A stretch of 64,000 bases of DNA from Kribbella sp. ALI-6-A (GTDB taxonomy: Bacteria > Actinomycetota > Actinomycetes > Propionibacteriales > Kribbellaceae): positions 124,001-188,000 of the forward strand of contig NZ_MTQN01000006.1 in assembly GCF_001984195.1 (NCBI RefSeq), read 5' to 3'. Below the pieces are notes generated by a model. It saw nothing but the letters and a program-made list of their open reading frames with translations, was not told the origin of the DNA and ran no database searches. Positions 33,714 to 41,767 of this stretch are shown piece by piece; the first letter of the stretch is position 1; the number at the start of each line of letters is the position of its first letter. The translations under genes were made by a program, and so were the position numbers.

Positions 33714-34199
33714 ATGTCCCCGGCGACCATGACCCTGCTCATCGGCCTGCCCGGCTCGGGTAAAACCACCCTGGCCAGGCGACTGGAAACCGAGCGGCAC
33801 GCGCTGAGGCTGACGCCCGACGAATGGATGAGCTCGCTGTTCGGCACCAACGAGCACGAAGGCAAACGCTGGGTGCTGGAGTCCGAGCTGCTGTGGAGCG
33901 TCGCCGCCAGGACGCTGACGCTGGGCAACAACGTGATCCTCGACTACGGCTGCTGGAGCCGCGAGGAGCGGGAGCTGTTCCGGAAGCGGTCCGAAGAACT
34001 CGGCGCGCGGACCGAGCTGATCGTGCTCGACCTCCCGCTGGAGGTGATCTGGCAGCGGCTGGACGCCCGGAACGCGGTCCTGCCGGCTGCCACCTTCAAG
34101 GTCACCCAGCAGGAGTTGAGGGCGTGGGACCAGCTCTTCCAACGGCCCACCGCCGACGAGCTCGCCGGCTACGACGCGGCCGTCGTACAACAGCAGTAG
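33714..34199 (+). CDS. P-loop kinase (zeta-toxin/polynucleotide-kinase-like AAA protein)
   Basis: The 161-residue protein begins with strand-loop MTLLIGLPGSGKTTLARRLE, a Walker A motif. It then has RLTPDEWM, typical of small P-loop kinases, a Walker-B-like VILDYGCWSREER and a lid region with RLDARNAVLP. Members phosphorylate small molecules, nucleic acid ends or antibiotics; the substrate is unknown. It stands alone between the methyltransferase gene and rpmB and ends in a hairpin. Confidence 0.78.
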   Translation: MSPATMTLLIGLPGSGKTTLARRLETERHALRLTPDEWMSSLFGTNEHEGKRWVLESELLWSVAARTLTLGNNVILDYGCWSREERELFRKRSEELGARTELIVLDLPLEVIWQRLDARNAVLPAATFKVTQQELRAWDQLFQRPTADELAGYDAAVVQQQ

Positions 34200-34222
34200 G
34201 CGCCCGGGTGATCCCGGACGCC
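34199..34222 (+). terminator. Hairpin terminator of the P-loop kinase gene
   Basis: Arms GGCGCCCGGG and CCCGGACGCC with a TGAT loop and one mismatch, beginning on the last base of the stop codon. Confidence 0.55.
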
Positions 34223-34242
34223 TACGAGGCCCTGCACGGAGA

Positions 34243-34262
34243 CCGGCTCATCGGGGAGCCGG
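34243..34262 (-). terminator. Hairpin terminator of rpmB
   Basis: A 7-bp perfect stem CCGGCTC/GAGCCGG with a 6-nt loop, 8 nt beyond the rpmB stop on the minus strand. Confidence 0.5.
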
Positions 34263-34269
34263 AAGAGTA

Positions 34270-34491
34270 CTAGCCGACGACGCGCTGAACCTTGCCCGCC
34301 TTGATGCAGGAGGTGCAGACCTTCAGCTTGGTCGGGGTGCCCTTGATGACCGCCAGGAACGGCTGAATGTTGGGGTTGAACCGCCGCGGCGTACGCGCCT
34401 TGACCCGGCGGATCATCGCGCCCTTACCCAGACGGGCAACACTGTTGCCGAACGTCGGCTGCTTGCCGCAAACATCGCACTTCTTAGACAT
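34270..34491 (-). CDS. rpmB: 50S ribosomal protein L28 (zinc-binding form)
   Basis: The 73-residue protein begins MSKKCDVCGKQPTFGN and has a basic middle (KARTPRRFNPNIQP), diagnostic of L28. Cysteines C5, C8, C59 and C62 form a zinc ribbon, so this is the zinc-dependent paralogue. GGAGAATC precedes the ATG. It is monocistronic with its own promoter and a hairpin terminator. Confidence 0.95.
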   Translation of the reverse strand: MSKKCDVCGKQPTFGNSVARLGKGAMIRRVKARTPRRFNPNIQPFLAVIKGTPTKLKVCTSCIKAGKVQRVVG

Positions 34492-34536
34492 GATTCTCCG
34501 TGGTCAAGGGTGTTCAGGGTCGTACGCCGACAGACC

Positions 34537-34566
34537 ATGTTACACAGCGTCTGGAGGCGCGACCAA
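34537..34566 (-). promoter_or_regulatory. Housekeeping promoter of rpmB
   Basis: On the minus strand TTGGTC (34561-34566) and TAACAT (34537-34542) are separated by 18 bp, a sigma-70-type arrangement about 40 nt upstream of the rpmB start. Confidence 0.5.
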
Positions 34567-34603
34567 TTCGGTCCAGCGGCCGTGATCCAGGCCACTGGCA
34601 GTC

Positions 34604-35647
34604 TCAGCGGGCCGTCGAAGCTCGCACCACGAGCTCGGGCCTGATCAGGATCTTACGCGGTCGTTCGGAACCGCGGTCACGGATCCGGCGCAGCAGCAGC
34701 TCGACCGCCGTCGTACCGACCTCCGCGACCGGCAGCCGGACTGTCGTCAACGGGGTCTGCAGATAGCCGGCGTACGGGTGGTCGCCGTACCCGGTGACCG
34801 CGACATCCCCCGGTACGCCGAGGCCGAGCTCGGCCAGCGCCCGCAGCAGTCCCAGCGCGAAGTAGTCGTTCCCGGTGACGATGCCGTCGGGCCGATCGCC
34901 CTCGGCCAGCACCTCCGACGCCACCCGGTAGGCCTCCTCCGGCTGCCACGGCAACGCCAGTGAGTCGTACCGCTTCGTCGGTACGGCGCGCACGCTGCCG
35001 TCCGACACCTCCAGTCCGGCGTCGGCCATCGCCCGCCGGAACCCCGCGACCCGGTCGGCCGTGGTGGTGATCGGCAGGTCCTCCTCCAGCACCAGCAGGT
35101 TCCGCGCGCCACCGGCGATCAGGTGCGCGGTCGCCTCGTAGTTACCGCGCTCGTTGTCGACCCCGACCATGTCGTTGTCCAGCTCGGGCACGTCGCGGTT
35201 GACGAACACCATCGGGATGCCGGAGTCCCGCACCCGCCGCCAGTGGTCCCACTCGTCCTGCACCGGTACGACGATCGCGCCGTCGACCGCCGACCGCAGC
35301 AGCGCCTCGGTCGCGCGCTGCTCGTTCTCCGCGCTCTCGTCGGTGACCAGCAGCAGCAACGAGTACCCCTGGGCACGGACGCCGAGCTCGATGCTGCTGA
35401 TCAGCTGGGCGTAGAACGGGTTGGACGGGTTGGTGATGACCAGGCCCAGCGTCATCGCCGAGCCGAGCACGAGCGACCGGGCCAGCGAGTTCGGCACGTA
35501 GCCGATCCGGGTCGCCTCGGCCCGGACCGCGGCCCGCGTCGCCGCGCTGACGCTGTCCTTGTCGGCCAGCGCGCGGGAGACCGTGTTGACCGACAGCCCG
35601 AGCGCACCGGCGATGTCGCGCAGCGTCGCCCGCCGAGCCTCCGTCAT
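34604..35647 (-). CDS. LacI-family transcriptional regulator
   Basis: The 347-residue protein has the LacI helix-turn-helix and hinge (LRDIAGALGLSVNTVSRAL, then IGYVPNSLARSL) followed by a periplasmic-binding-protein-like sugar sensor (ITNPSNPFYAQLISSIE). The ATG at 35647 follows GGAGAGG by 4 nt; six codons upstream an open GTG lacks a ribosome-binding site. It is the last gene of the minus-strand group facing a peptide-type ABC operon. Two palindromic TTAACG-type sites in the 37.0-37.1 kb intergenic region are its probable operators. Confidence 0.9.
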   Translation of the reverse strand: MTEARRATLRDIAGALGLSVNTVSRALADKDSVSAATRAAVRAEATRIGYVPNSLARSLVLGSAMTLGLVITNPSNPFYAQLISSIELGVRAQGYSLLLLVTDESAENEQRATEALLRSAVDGAIVVPVQDEWDHWRRVRDSGIPMVFVNRDVPELDNDMVGVDNERGNYEATAHLIAGGARNLLVLEEDLPITTTADRVAGFRRAMADAGLEVSDGSVRAVPTKRYDSLALPWQPEEAYRVASEVLAEGDRPDGIVTGNDYFALGLLRALAELGLGVPGDVAVTGYGDHPYAGYLQTPLTTVRLPVAEVGTTAVELLLRRIRDRGSERPRKILIRPELVVRASTAR

Positions 35648-35683
35648 CGAACCTCTCCGTCCCACCCCATCAGGCTGGAAAGA

Positions 35684-36001
35684 CTAAGCCTTGATCGCCA
35701 GGTGGATCCGCACGCGCACCGTGCCGTCGACCACCGCGCGCAGCCGGAGCCAGTGGCCGAAGCCCTGCGCCGGCCAGGAGACCAGCGCGCCCGGCTCGAC
35801 CATGTGCTCGGCGCCGTCCAGGTCGCACCAGGTGATGCCGTCCGGCGAGACCTGGGTGACGTAGCGCGCGGTCCCGTCCCCGTCGACGTGCTGGACGAAC
35901 CAGCGCGCCTCACCGGCCCAGGCCACCTCGTACGGCTCGGTGTCGAAATCCTTCACGAACTCGGTGTCCCGCTCGAGCACCGCGGTCATGGACTGTCGCA
36001 T
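35684..36001 (-). CDS. Uncharacterised small beta-rich protein paired with the DUF6772-like gene
   Basis: The 105-residue protein has alternating hydrophobic strands (RWFVQHVDGDG, ARYVTQVSPDGITWC, GHWLRLRAVVDG, VRVRIHLAIKA). The VSPDGITW segment is like the S-x-D-G-x-x-W turn in carbohydrate-associated beta-sandwich or BNR-like repeats. No signal peptide is present. It starts with ATG at 36001, 8 bp after the larger partner gene, and lies upstream of lacI. I do not recognise a family; a sugar-binding or accessory role is suggested only by context. Confidence 0.6.
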   Translation of the reverse strand: MRQSMTAVLERDTEFVKDFDTEPYEVAWAGEARWFVQHVDGDGTARYVTQVSPDGITWCDLDGAEHMVEPGALVSWPAQGFGHWLRLRAVVDGTVRVRIHLAIKA

Positions 36002-36009
36002 GTCGTCGC

Positions 36010-36966
36010 CTACCAATCGACCGAGATGAGCACGGAGTCGAGGAACAGGAAGTTGCGCACGTCTGCGTGGGTGCGCACCGAGAAGTAGAAGTTCAGCAGG
36101 TTCTCCAGCGTCTCGTAGCGTTCCTCGTACGGCGGGACCGGGACGTCGCGCATGTCCATCACCCGGTCGTTGACCTGCAGCTCGACGTTGCGACGCGCGT
36201 CGGTGTCGACCAGCCAGCGCAGGTAGTGCCAGTTCACCTTGGTCGGGACCTCGTTGTAGCAGAGCTCCTGCGGCTCGCCGAAGGCCTGCCAGTCCTCGGG
36301 GTTCGGCGCGGTGAAGTCGGCGGCGTACTCCAGCTTCACCTTGCCCTCGAAGTGCTCGCGCGGAGTCGGCTCGGGCACGGTCGGCGCCATCCAGCGCCGG
36401 GTGAAGTGGTTGTCCAGATCGGTGTTCTGGTAGCGCGCGACGGTGTGGTAGCGCAGGCCGCCGTCGCCGCACAGGTCGGTGGCCACGGTGAACGCGCCGA
36501 ACTGCGCCTCGGACGGGTGCGTGTTGCCGTCCCACTGGACGTCGCCGAAGCTGTCCAGCTCGGCGCCGCCGCCGAGAGTGGCCTCGGACTTGAACGCGAA
36601 GTAGGTCTCCAGCTGAACCAGGCCACGGCCGCTCATCGTGAGCCGGCGGATCGCCACCGCGGTGTGGCCCTTGTACGGCCGGGTCGCCAGCTTGAGCGCG
36701 TACGTGCCGCTCAGCGCGCCGTGCGTGCCGATGTCGAAGAAGTTGCAGGCCGACAGCTGCGGCGGCCGGAAGTCGCGCATGTGGGCGTCGACCGTGCTCA
36801 GGTCGCCACGGCCGTTGTAGTTGCCGAGCAGCTCGCACCAGCCGTGCGTGCCGCTGTCGAAGTCGTCGAAGGCCAGGATCCGGGGCAGCGGCGAGAACTT
36901 GGACAGCCGCGGGTCGGCGGCGAGCAGGGCGGACCGGACGTCGGACCGGGAGTCGGACAGGGTCAC
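36010..36966 (-). CDS. Uncharacterised protein, DUF6772-like
   Basis: The 318-residue protein has no signal peptide or membrane segment and is rich in aromatic and acidic residues (AFDDFDSGTHGWCELLGNYNG, VNWHYLRWLVDTDARRNVELQVNDR). This resembles a jelly-roll/concanavalin-like glycan-associated fold. I associate it with DUF6772 from memory, unchecked. A strong AAGGAGG precedes the GTG start at 36966. It heads the minus-strand transcript, and its promoter carries a LacI-like operator. Function unknown; the setting suggests metabolism of a sugar or sugar-phosphate. Confidence 0.6.
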   Translation of the reverse strand: MTLSDSRSDVRSALLAADPRLSKFSPLPRILAFDDFDSGTHGWCELLGNYNGRGDLSTVDAHMRDFRPPQLSACNFFDIGTHGALSGTYALKLATRPYKGHTAVAIRRLTMSGRGLVQLETYFAFKSEATLGGGAELDSFGDVQWDGNTHPSEAQFGAFTVATDLCGDGGLRYHTVARYQNTDLDNHFTRRWMAPTVPEPTPREHFEGKVKLEYAADFTAPNPEDWQAFGEPQELCYNEVPTKVNWHYLRWLVDTDARRNVELQVNDRVMDMRDVPVPPYEERYETLENLLNFYFSVRTHADVRNFLFLDSVLISVDW

Positions 36967-37005
36967 GCGGGCCTCCTTCAGAAGGCGTGGGGTGAGTGGG
37001 AATTG

Positions 37006-37035
37006 AAGTTAACGTTCACGGGAATTTGCCGTCAA
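37006..37035 (-). promoter_or_regulatory. Promoter of the DUF6772-like/lacI transcript
   Basis: On the minus strand TTGACG (37030-37035) and TAACTT (37006-37011) are 18 bp apart. The -10 box lies inside the first GTTAACGTTCA repeat, so repressor binding would occlude it. Confidence 0.5.
37008..37018. promoter_or_regulatory. LacI-type operator 1
   Basis: GTTAACGTTCA, containing the palindrome GTTAAC; the identical 11-mer recurs at 37111-37121. It overlaps the -10 box of the leftward promoter. Confidence 0.5.
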
Positions 37036-37067
37036 TCGACGGTTGCACCCTCCGGAACGCCGGTCTC

Positions 37068-37096
37068 TTGACACTCAAATATCACGCTTCTACGGT
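37068..37096 (+). promoter_or_regulatory. Promoter of the IclR-Dpp operon
   Basis: TTGACA (37068-37073), a 17-bp spacer, and TACGGT (37091-37096). Transcription should begin near 37103, inside operator 2. Confidence 0.6.
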
Positions 37097-37099
37097 GCA

Positions 37100-37121
37100 T
37101 TAACGCTACCGTTAACGTTCA
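37100..37121. promoter_or_regulatory. LacI-type operator 2
   Basis: Perfect inverted repeat TTAACG-CTAC-CGTTAA (37100-37115) followed by a second copy of GTTAACGTTCA (37111-37121). It covers the predicted start of the rightward transcript. Confidence 0.55.
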
Positions 37122-37158
37122 TGTAGCGACCCCCGCATCCGTCTGAATCGAGGTCGCC

Positions 37159-37902
37159 ATGCAGTCGCTGAGCCGAGCGCTCACCGTGCTCGCCGAACTG
37201 AACCGCCAGGACCGCCCGTACGGCGTGACCGAGCTGGCCGTCACGGTCGGCCTGCACAAGAGCACGGTGCACCGGATCCTGGCGACGTTCTGCGCCCACG
37301 GCCTGGCCCGCCGCGTCGACGACCACCTCTACTGCGCGACCGACGGCCTGTCCTCGCTGCGCCGCACCACGACTCCCCACCCGGACCTGCTCGCCGAAGC
37401 CGCCACCCACCTGAACTGCCTGGTCGTCCTGGCCAGACCGCTCCCCCGCACGGGCGGAACGGTGCTGGAGATCGCAGCAGTTGCCTGGCCGGCTCCTGCC
37501 GGCCGCCCTGCGGGCACCGGTCGAGCGGCGGCCTCACCCGGGGACGCGGTGCCCTTGCGGGCGAGCGCTCTGGGCCGGGCCTACCTGGCAGGCCTTCCAC
37601 CGGCAGAGGTCGAAGGCGGCGCCGAGCTGCTGGACACGTTGCGGCGGGTGCGCGAAGTCGGCTTCGCACACAACGCTCGCCCGGTCGCGGCCTTGCCGCG
37701 GATGGTGGCGGTGCCGGTGCCGGACGGCGCCGGAGGATGCGCGGGAGCACTGGGTGCCGAGCTCGCGCACCCGGCGTCGCTCGCCGAGATCCGTCGCTAC
37801 GCCCCGATGCTCCACCGGGCAGCGGCACGCCTCGGTCCCGGCCAGGCCGATCGCCGTCCAGCCCCCGCGGCGGCGGCCTCCGCACGGCGGCAGGGCGCCT
37901 GA
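37159..37902 (+). CDS. IclR-family-like transcriptional regulator
   Basis: The 247-residue protein begins with an IclR winged helix (SLSRALTVLAELNRQDRPYGVTELAVTVGLHKSTVHRIL). It continues with a degenerate effector domain (VPLRASALGRAYLAGLPPAEVE, then FAHNARPVAALPRMVAVPVPD) recognisable from the IclR C-terminal fold but rich in Ala/Pro and missing some conserved blocks. It is the first gene of the Dpp-type operon and overlaps the permease gene by one base (TGATG). It may be a second, substrate-specific regulator beside LacI. Confidence 0.78.
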   Translation: MQSLSRALTVLAELNRQDRPYGVTELAVTVGLHKSTVHRILATFCAHGLARRVDDHLYCATDGLSSLRRTTTPHPDLLAEAATHLNCLVVLARPLPRTGGTVLEIAAVAWPAPAGRPAGTGRAAASPGDAVPLRASALGRAYLAGLPPAEVEGGAELLDTLRRVREVGFAHNARPVAALPRMVAVPVPDGAGGCAGALGAELAHPASLAEIRRYAPMLHRAAARLGPGQADRRPAPAAAASARRQGA

Positions 37903-38831
37903 TGGGGGCCTACGTCGTCCGGCGCCTCTTCTTCTCGGTGTTCGTGCTGTGGGGTGCGGTGACGATCATCTTCGTCGTACTCCGGCTGGTCCCGGGCGAT
38001 CCGGCGTACATCATGCTCGGGCCGGACGCCGACCAGGCGCAGGTGGACGCGCTCAGAGCACAACTGGGGCTCGACCATTCGCTCGCCCAGCAGTACGTGA
38101 CCTACCTGACCAACGTCGTGCATCTCGACTTCGGCCAGTCGTTCCGGCTCAGCACCGACTCGATGACCCTGGTGATGCAGCGAGTCCCCGCCACCATCCA
38201 GCTGGCCAGTACGGCGTTGCTGCTGTCGCTGCTGATCGGCCTTCCGCTGGGCGTGATCGCCGCCCTCAAGGCCAACACCTGGCTCGACCGCACGATCTCC
38301 GTGTTCTCCCTGCTCGGCCAGTCCACCCCGTCGTTCTGGCTCGGCATCGTGATGATCCTGGTGTTCGCCCGCAACCTGCAGGTCCTGCCGAGCTCCGGCT
38401 CCGGCAGCTGGGCCCATCTCGTCCTGCCGACGGTCACCCTCGCGCTGCCGTTCCTCGCGATCCTCGTCCGCCTCACCCGCAGCGGCCTGCTGGAAGTCGT
38501 GCACGAGGGCTACGTACAGACAGCACGCGCCAAGGGGCTCGCCGAAGGAGGAGTGATCCTCGTCCACGCCCTGCGCAACGCGCTGATCCCGATCGTCACC
38601 GTCGTCGGTCTCCAGTTCGGCGCGCTGCTCGGCGGCACCGTGATCGTCGAGACCGTCTTCGCCTGGCCGGGCGTCGGGCGCCTGCTGATCGACTCGATCA
38701 GCCGCCGCGACTACGGCGTCGTCCAGGCCGCCATCTTGCTGGTGGCCACCATCTTCGTCCTGATCAATCTGCTCGTGGACCTGCTCTACGGCTTCCTGGA
38801 CCCGCGCGTCCGCCTGGCTGGTGACCGATGA
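37902..38831 (+). CDS. ABC transporter permease, DppB/OppB type
   Basis: The 309-residue protein begins MGAYVVRRLFFSVFVLWGA and has about six membrane helices, with RLVPGDPAYIMLGPDA in the first periplasmic loop, typical of DppB. The cytoplasmic EAA-like loop reads YVQTARAKGLAEG. It forms the transport channel with the next gene's product. ATG at 37902 shares one base with the regulator's stop; the gene end overlaps the next start as ATGA. Confidence 0.92.
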   Translation: MGAYVVRRLFFSVFVLWGAVTIIFVVLRLVPGDPAYIMLGPDADQAQVDALRAQLGLDHSLAQQYVTYLTNVVHLDFGQSFRLSTDSMTLVMQRVPATIQLASTALLLSLLIGLPLGVIAALKANTWLDRTISVFSLLGQSTPSFWLGIVMILVFARNLQVLPSSGSGSWAHLVLPTVTLALPFLAILVRLTRSGLLEVVHEGYVQTARAKGLAEGGVILVHALRNALIPIVTVVGLQFGALLGGTVIVETVFAWPGVGRLLIDSISRRDYGVVQAAILLVATIFVLINLLVDLLYGFLDPRVRLAGDR

Positions 38832-39727
38832 CCTCCACCGAACTCGATCTGACCACCACCACTCCGCTCGCCACACCGGTCACCGCGCGCAAGTCCCGCG
38901 CCGGCACCGCCCGGATCCGCTTCGGCCTGATCGTCATCGCCGTGTACGTCGTGGCCGCCGCGATCGGCCCCTGGCTGATCGACTTCGACTCGGTCGCGAC
39001 CCGGACGGCGGACCGGCTGAAACCTCCCGGCAGCCGGCTGTCCGACGGCTCGCTCGCCATCTTCGGCACCGACCAGGTCGGCCAGGACCTGCTCGCGCAG
39101 ATGTTGCAGGGGGCAAGGATCTCGATCGCGGTCGGGCTGGCCACCCTGCTGCTGGCCGGCACGATCGGTGTGACCGTCGGGATCGCGGCCGGCTACTTCG
39201 GCGGCTGGCTGGACGGCGTCCTGATGCGCCTGGCCGACATCCAGCTCGCCTTCCCCTCGATCCTGCTGGCGATCTTCATCGCCGCCCTGCTCGGCCCGAG
39301 CGTCGTCAACGTCGTGATCGTGCTGGCGGTGTCCAACTGGGTCACCTTCGCCCGGGTCGCCCGCGGTCAGGCCCTGGCCACCCGGCGGCGCGAGTTCGTC
39401 GACGCGTCCCGCACGCTCGGTGCCGGGACCTGGCGGCTGATCCGCCGCTGCGTGCTGCCGGCGTCGGTCGCCCCGGTGCTCGTGGTCGCGACGGTCGAGA
39501 TCGGTCACGTGATCCTGGCCGAGGCGTCGCTCAGCTTCCTCGGTCTCGGCACCCCGGCCAGTACGCCGAGCTGGGGCGTCACGATCGCGAACGGCCGCAA
39601 CTACCTGGCCGACGCCTGGTGGATCTCGACCGTGCCCGGGATCGCACTGGCCTTCCTGGTGATCTCGCTCGGCGTCCTCGGTGACGCCCTCCGCGACCGC
39701 TACGACCCGCGCCTGAGGAGCCTGTGA
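38828..39727 (+). CDS. ABC transporter permease, DppC/OppC type
   Basis: The 299-residue second permease has an N-terminal helix near residue 38, IFGTDQVGQDLLAQMLQGARIS (a DppC hallmark), and an EAA loop with FVDASRTLGAGTWRLIRR. About six helices are expected. It overlaps both neighbours, consistent with a single operon. Confidence 0.92.
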   Translation: MTSTELDLTTTTPLATPVTARKSRAGTARIRFGLIVIAVYVVAAAIGPWLIDFDSVATRTADRLKPPGSRLSDGSLAIFGTDQVGQDLLAQMLQGARISIAVGLATLLLAGTIGVTVGIAAGYFGGWLDGVLMRLADIQLAFPSILLAIFIAALLGPSVVNVVIVLAVSNWVTFARVARGQALATRRREFVDASRTLGAGTWRLIRRCVLPASVAPVLVVATVEIGHVILAEASLSFLGLGTPASTPSWGVTIANGRNYLADAWWISTVPGIALAFLVISLGVLGDALRDRYDPRLRSL

Positions 39728-40773
39728 TGACCGCGACCGACGACCCCACGGTGATCCCGGCCGGACAGTCGCCCGCCGCCGCGCTGCTCGATGTCCGCGA
39801 CCTCCGCGTCGAGTTCTCCACCTCGGCCGGCCCGGTCACGGCGGTCGACGGCGCCTCCTTCGAGGTCCGCCCCGGCGAGACCGTCGCCCTGCTCGGCGAG
39901 TCCGGCAGCGGCAAGAGCGTCACCGCGCAGGCGATTCTCGGCATCGTGCCGAAGCCCGCCGGCCGGGTCACCGGCGGCAGCATCGAGTACGCCGGCCGCG
40001 ACCTGCTCGCCCCCGGTACGGCGGGCAGCCTGCGCGGCCGGGAGATCGCGATGGTCTTCCAGGACCCGCTCAGCTCGCTCAACCCGGTCTTCCGGGTCGG
40101 CGCCCAGATCGGCGAGATGTTCCGCAAGCACCGCGGCGCGTCCCGCAAGCAGGCCCGGGCCGAGGCGCTGGACCTGATGCGCCGCGTCGGCATCCCGGCG
40201 GCCGAGAAGCGCCTCGACGACTACCCGCACCAGTTCTCCGGCGGCATGCGGCAGCGGGTGATGATCGCGATGGCGCTCGCGCTGTCGCCGAAGCTGCTGA
40301 TCGCCGACGAGCCGACCACCGCGCTCGACGTCACCGTCCAGGCGCAGATCATGCAGTTGCTCGCCCGCTTGCAAGCCGAAGAGGGCATGTCACTCGTCCT
40401 GATCACCCACGACCTCGGCGTCGTCGCGGACGTCGCCGACCGGGTCGTGATGATGTACGCCGGCCGCGTGGTCGAGACCGGCCCGATCCGCGAGGTCTAC
40501 GACCACAGCGCCCATCCCTACACCGCGGGCCTGATGGGCTCGGTCCCGGTGATCGACGGCCCGCGCCAGCGCCTGACGCCGATCCAGGGCTCACCGCCCG
40601 ACCTGCTCCACCTGCCGTCCGGCTGCTCCTTCCGTCCCCGCTGCCAGTACGCCGGCACCATCTGCGCCGAGCAGGAGCCCCCACTCCTCCCCGCGCCCGG
40701 CCGGATGCCCGGCCACCAGTCGGCCTGCCACCACGCCGACCAGGTCCTCAGCCAGGGAGCACCGCATGTCTGA
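39727..40773 (+). CDS. ABC transporter ATP-binding protein, DppD/OppD type
   Basis: The 348-residue ATPase has Walker [10 protein letters not shown], signature [15 protein letters not shown] and Walker [13 protein letters not shown]. The C-terminal oligopeptide-transport extension has [14 protein letters not shown], which can hold an iron-sulfur cluster in some members. The ATG at 39727 is 6 nt after GAGGAG and was preferred to a GTG one codon earlier. Confidence 0.92.
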   Translation: MTATDDPTVIPAGQSPAAALLDVRDLRVEFSTSAGPVTAVDGASFEVRPGETVALLGESGSGKSVTAQAILGIVPKPAGRVTGGSIEYAGRDLLAPGTAGSLRGREIAMVFQDPLSSLNPVFRVGAQIGEMFRKHRGASRKQARAEALDLMRRVGIPAAEKRLDDYPHQFSGGMRQRVMIAMALALSPKLLIADEPTTALDVTVQAQIMQLLARLQAEEGMSLVLITHDLGVVADVADRVVMMYAGRVVETGPIREVYDHSAHPYTAGLMGSVPVIDGPRQRLTPIQGSPPDLLHLPSGCSFRPRCQYAGTICAEQEPPLLPAPGRMPGHQSACHHADQVLSQGAPHV

Positions 40774-41767
40774 CACTCCACTGCTGTCCGTGCGCGACCT
40801 GCACACCAGCTTTCCGCTGCGGTCGTCCGTACTGCGGCGAACAGTCGGCCACATCCAGGCCGTCGCGGGCGTCTCCTTCGACGTCATGCCAGGCGGCACC
40901 CTCGGGCTGGTCGGCGAGTCCGGGTCGGGCAAGTCCACCGTCGCCCGGACGATCGTCGGCCTGGAGCAGGCCCGCTCCGGCAGCATCGTGTTCGACGGCG
41001 AGGAACTCACTTCGTTGCCCAAAGCATCGATGCGCCGGGTCCGCCGGCAGCTGCAGATGATCTTCCAGGACCCGTACGCCTCGCTGAACCCGCGGGCCAC
41101 GGTCGAGCAGATCATCACCGAGGCCTGGGAGATCCACCCGGACGTCGTACCGCGCAACCGGCACCACGCCGAGGCCCGCGAGCTGCTCGAACGGGTCGGG
41201 CTCAACCCCGACCACGCCCGCCGCTACCCGCACCAGTTCTCCGGGGGCCAGCGGCAACGAATCGGCATCGCTCGCGCGCTCGCCCTGCGGCCGAAGCTGG
41301 TGATCTGCGACGAGGCGGTGTCGGCGCTGGACGTCTCGGTGCAGGCCCAGGTGCTCAACCTGCTGGCCGATCTGCGCAGCGATCTCGGACTGGCGTACCT
41401 GTTCATCGCGCACGACCTGTCCGTCGTCCGGCACATCTCCGACCAGGTCGCGGTGATGTACCTCGGCCGGATCGTCGAGACGGCGCCGCAGGAGGAGTTG
41501 TTCACCCGGCCGATCCATCCGTACACGCAGGCGCTGCTGTCCGCCGTACCGGATCCGAAGCCGTGGACGCGGCCGCCGCGCGAGCAGATCATCATCGGCG
41601 GGGACGTCCCGTCACCGGCCGATCCGCCGTCGGGCTGCCGGTTCCGGACCCGGTGCTGGAAGGCCGAGGACGTGTGCGCGACCACCGAGCCGGCGCTCGA
41701 GATCCGCCTCGACCAGCATCCGGCCGCCTGCCACTTCGCCGCGGATCTCGCCGGAGCCGGCCGATGA
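40766..41767 (+). CDS. ABC transporter ATP-binding protein, DppF/OppF type
   Basis: The 333-residue ATPase has Walker [10 protein letters not shown], signature FSGGQRQRIGIARAL and Walker B LVICDEAVSALD, where Ala replaces the usual Pro-Thr as often in DppF. A C-terminal cysteine-containing region CRFRTRCWKAEDVC follows. It overlaps the preceding gene by 8 nt and the phosphatase gene by 4. Confidence 0.92.
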   Translation: MSDTPLLSVRDLHTSFPLRSSVLRRTVGHIQAVAGVSFDVMPGGTLGLVGESGSGKSTVARTIVGLEQARSGSIVFDGEELTSLPKASMRRVRRQLQMIFQDPYASLNPRATVEQIITEAWEIHPDVVPRNRHHAEARELLERVGLNPDHARRYPHQFSGGQRQRIGIARALALRPKLVICDEAVSALDVSVQAQVLNLLADLRSDLGLAYLFIAHDLSVVRHISDQVAVMYLGRIVETAPQEELFTRPIHPYTQALLSAVPDPKPWTRPPREQIIIGGDVPSPADPPSGCRFRTRCWKAEDVCATTEPALEIRLDQHPAACHFAADLAGAGR

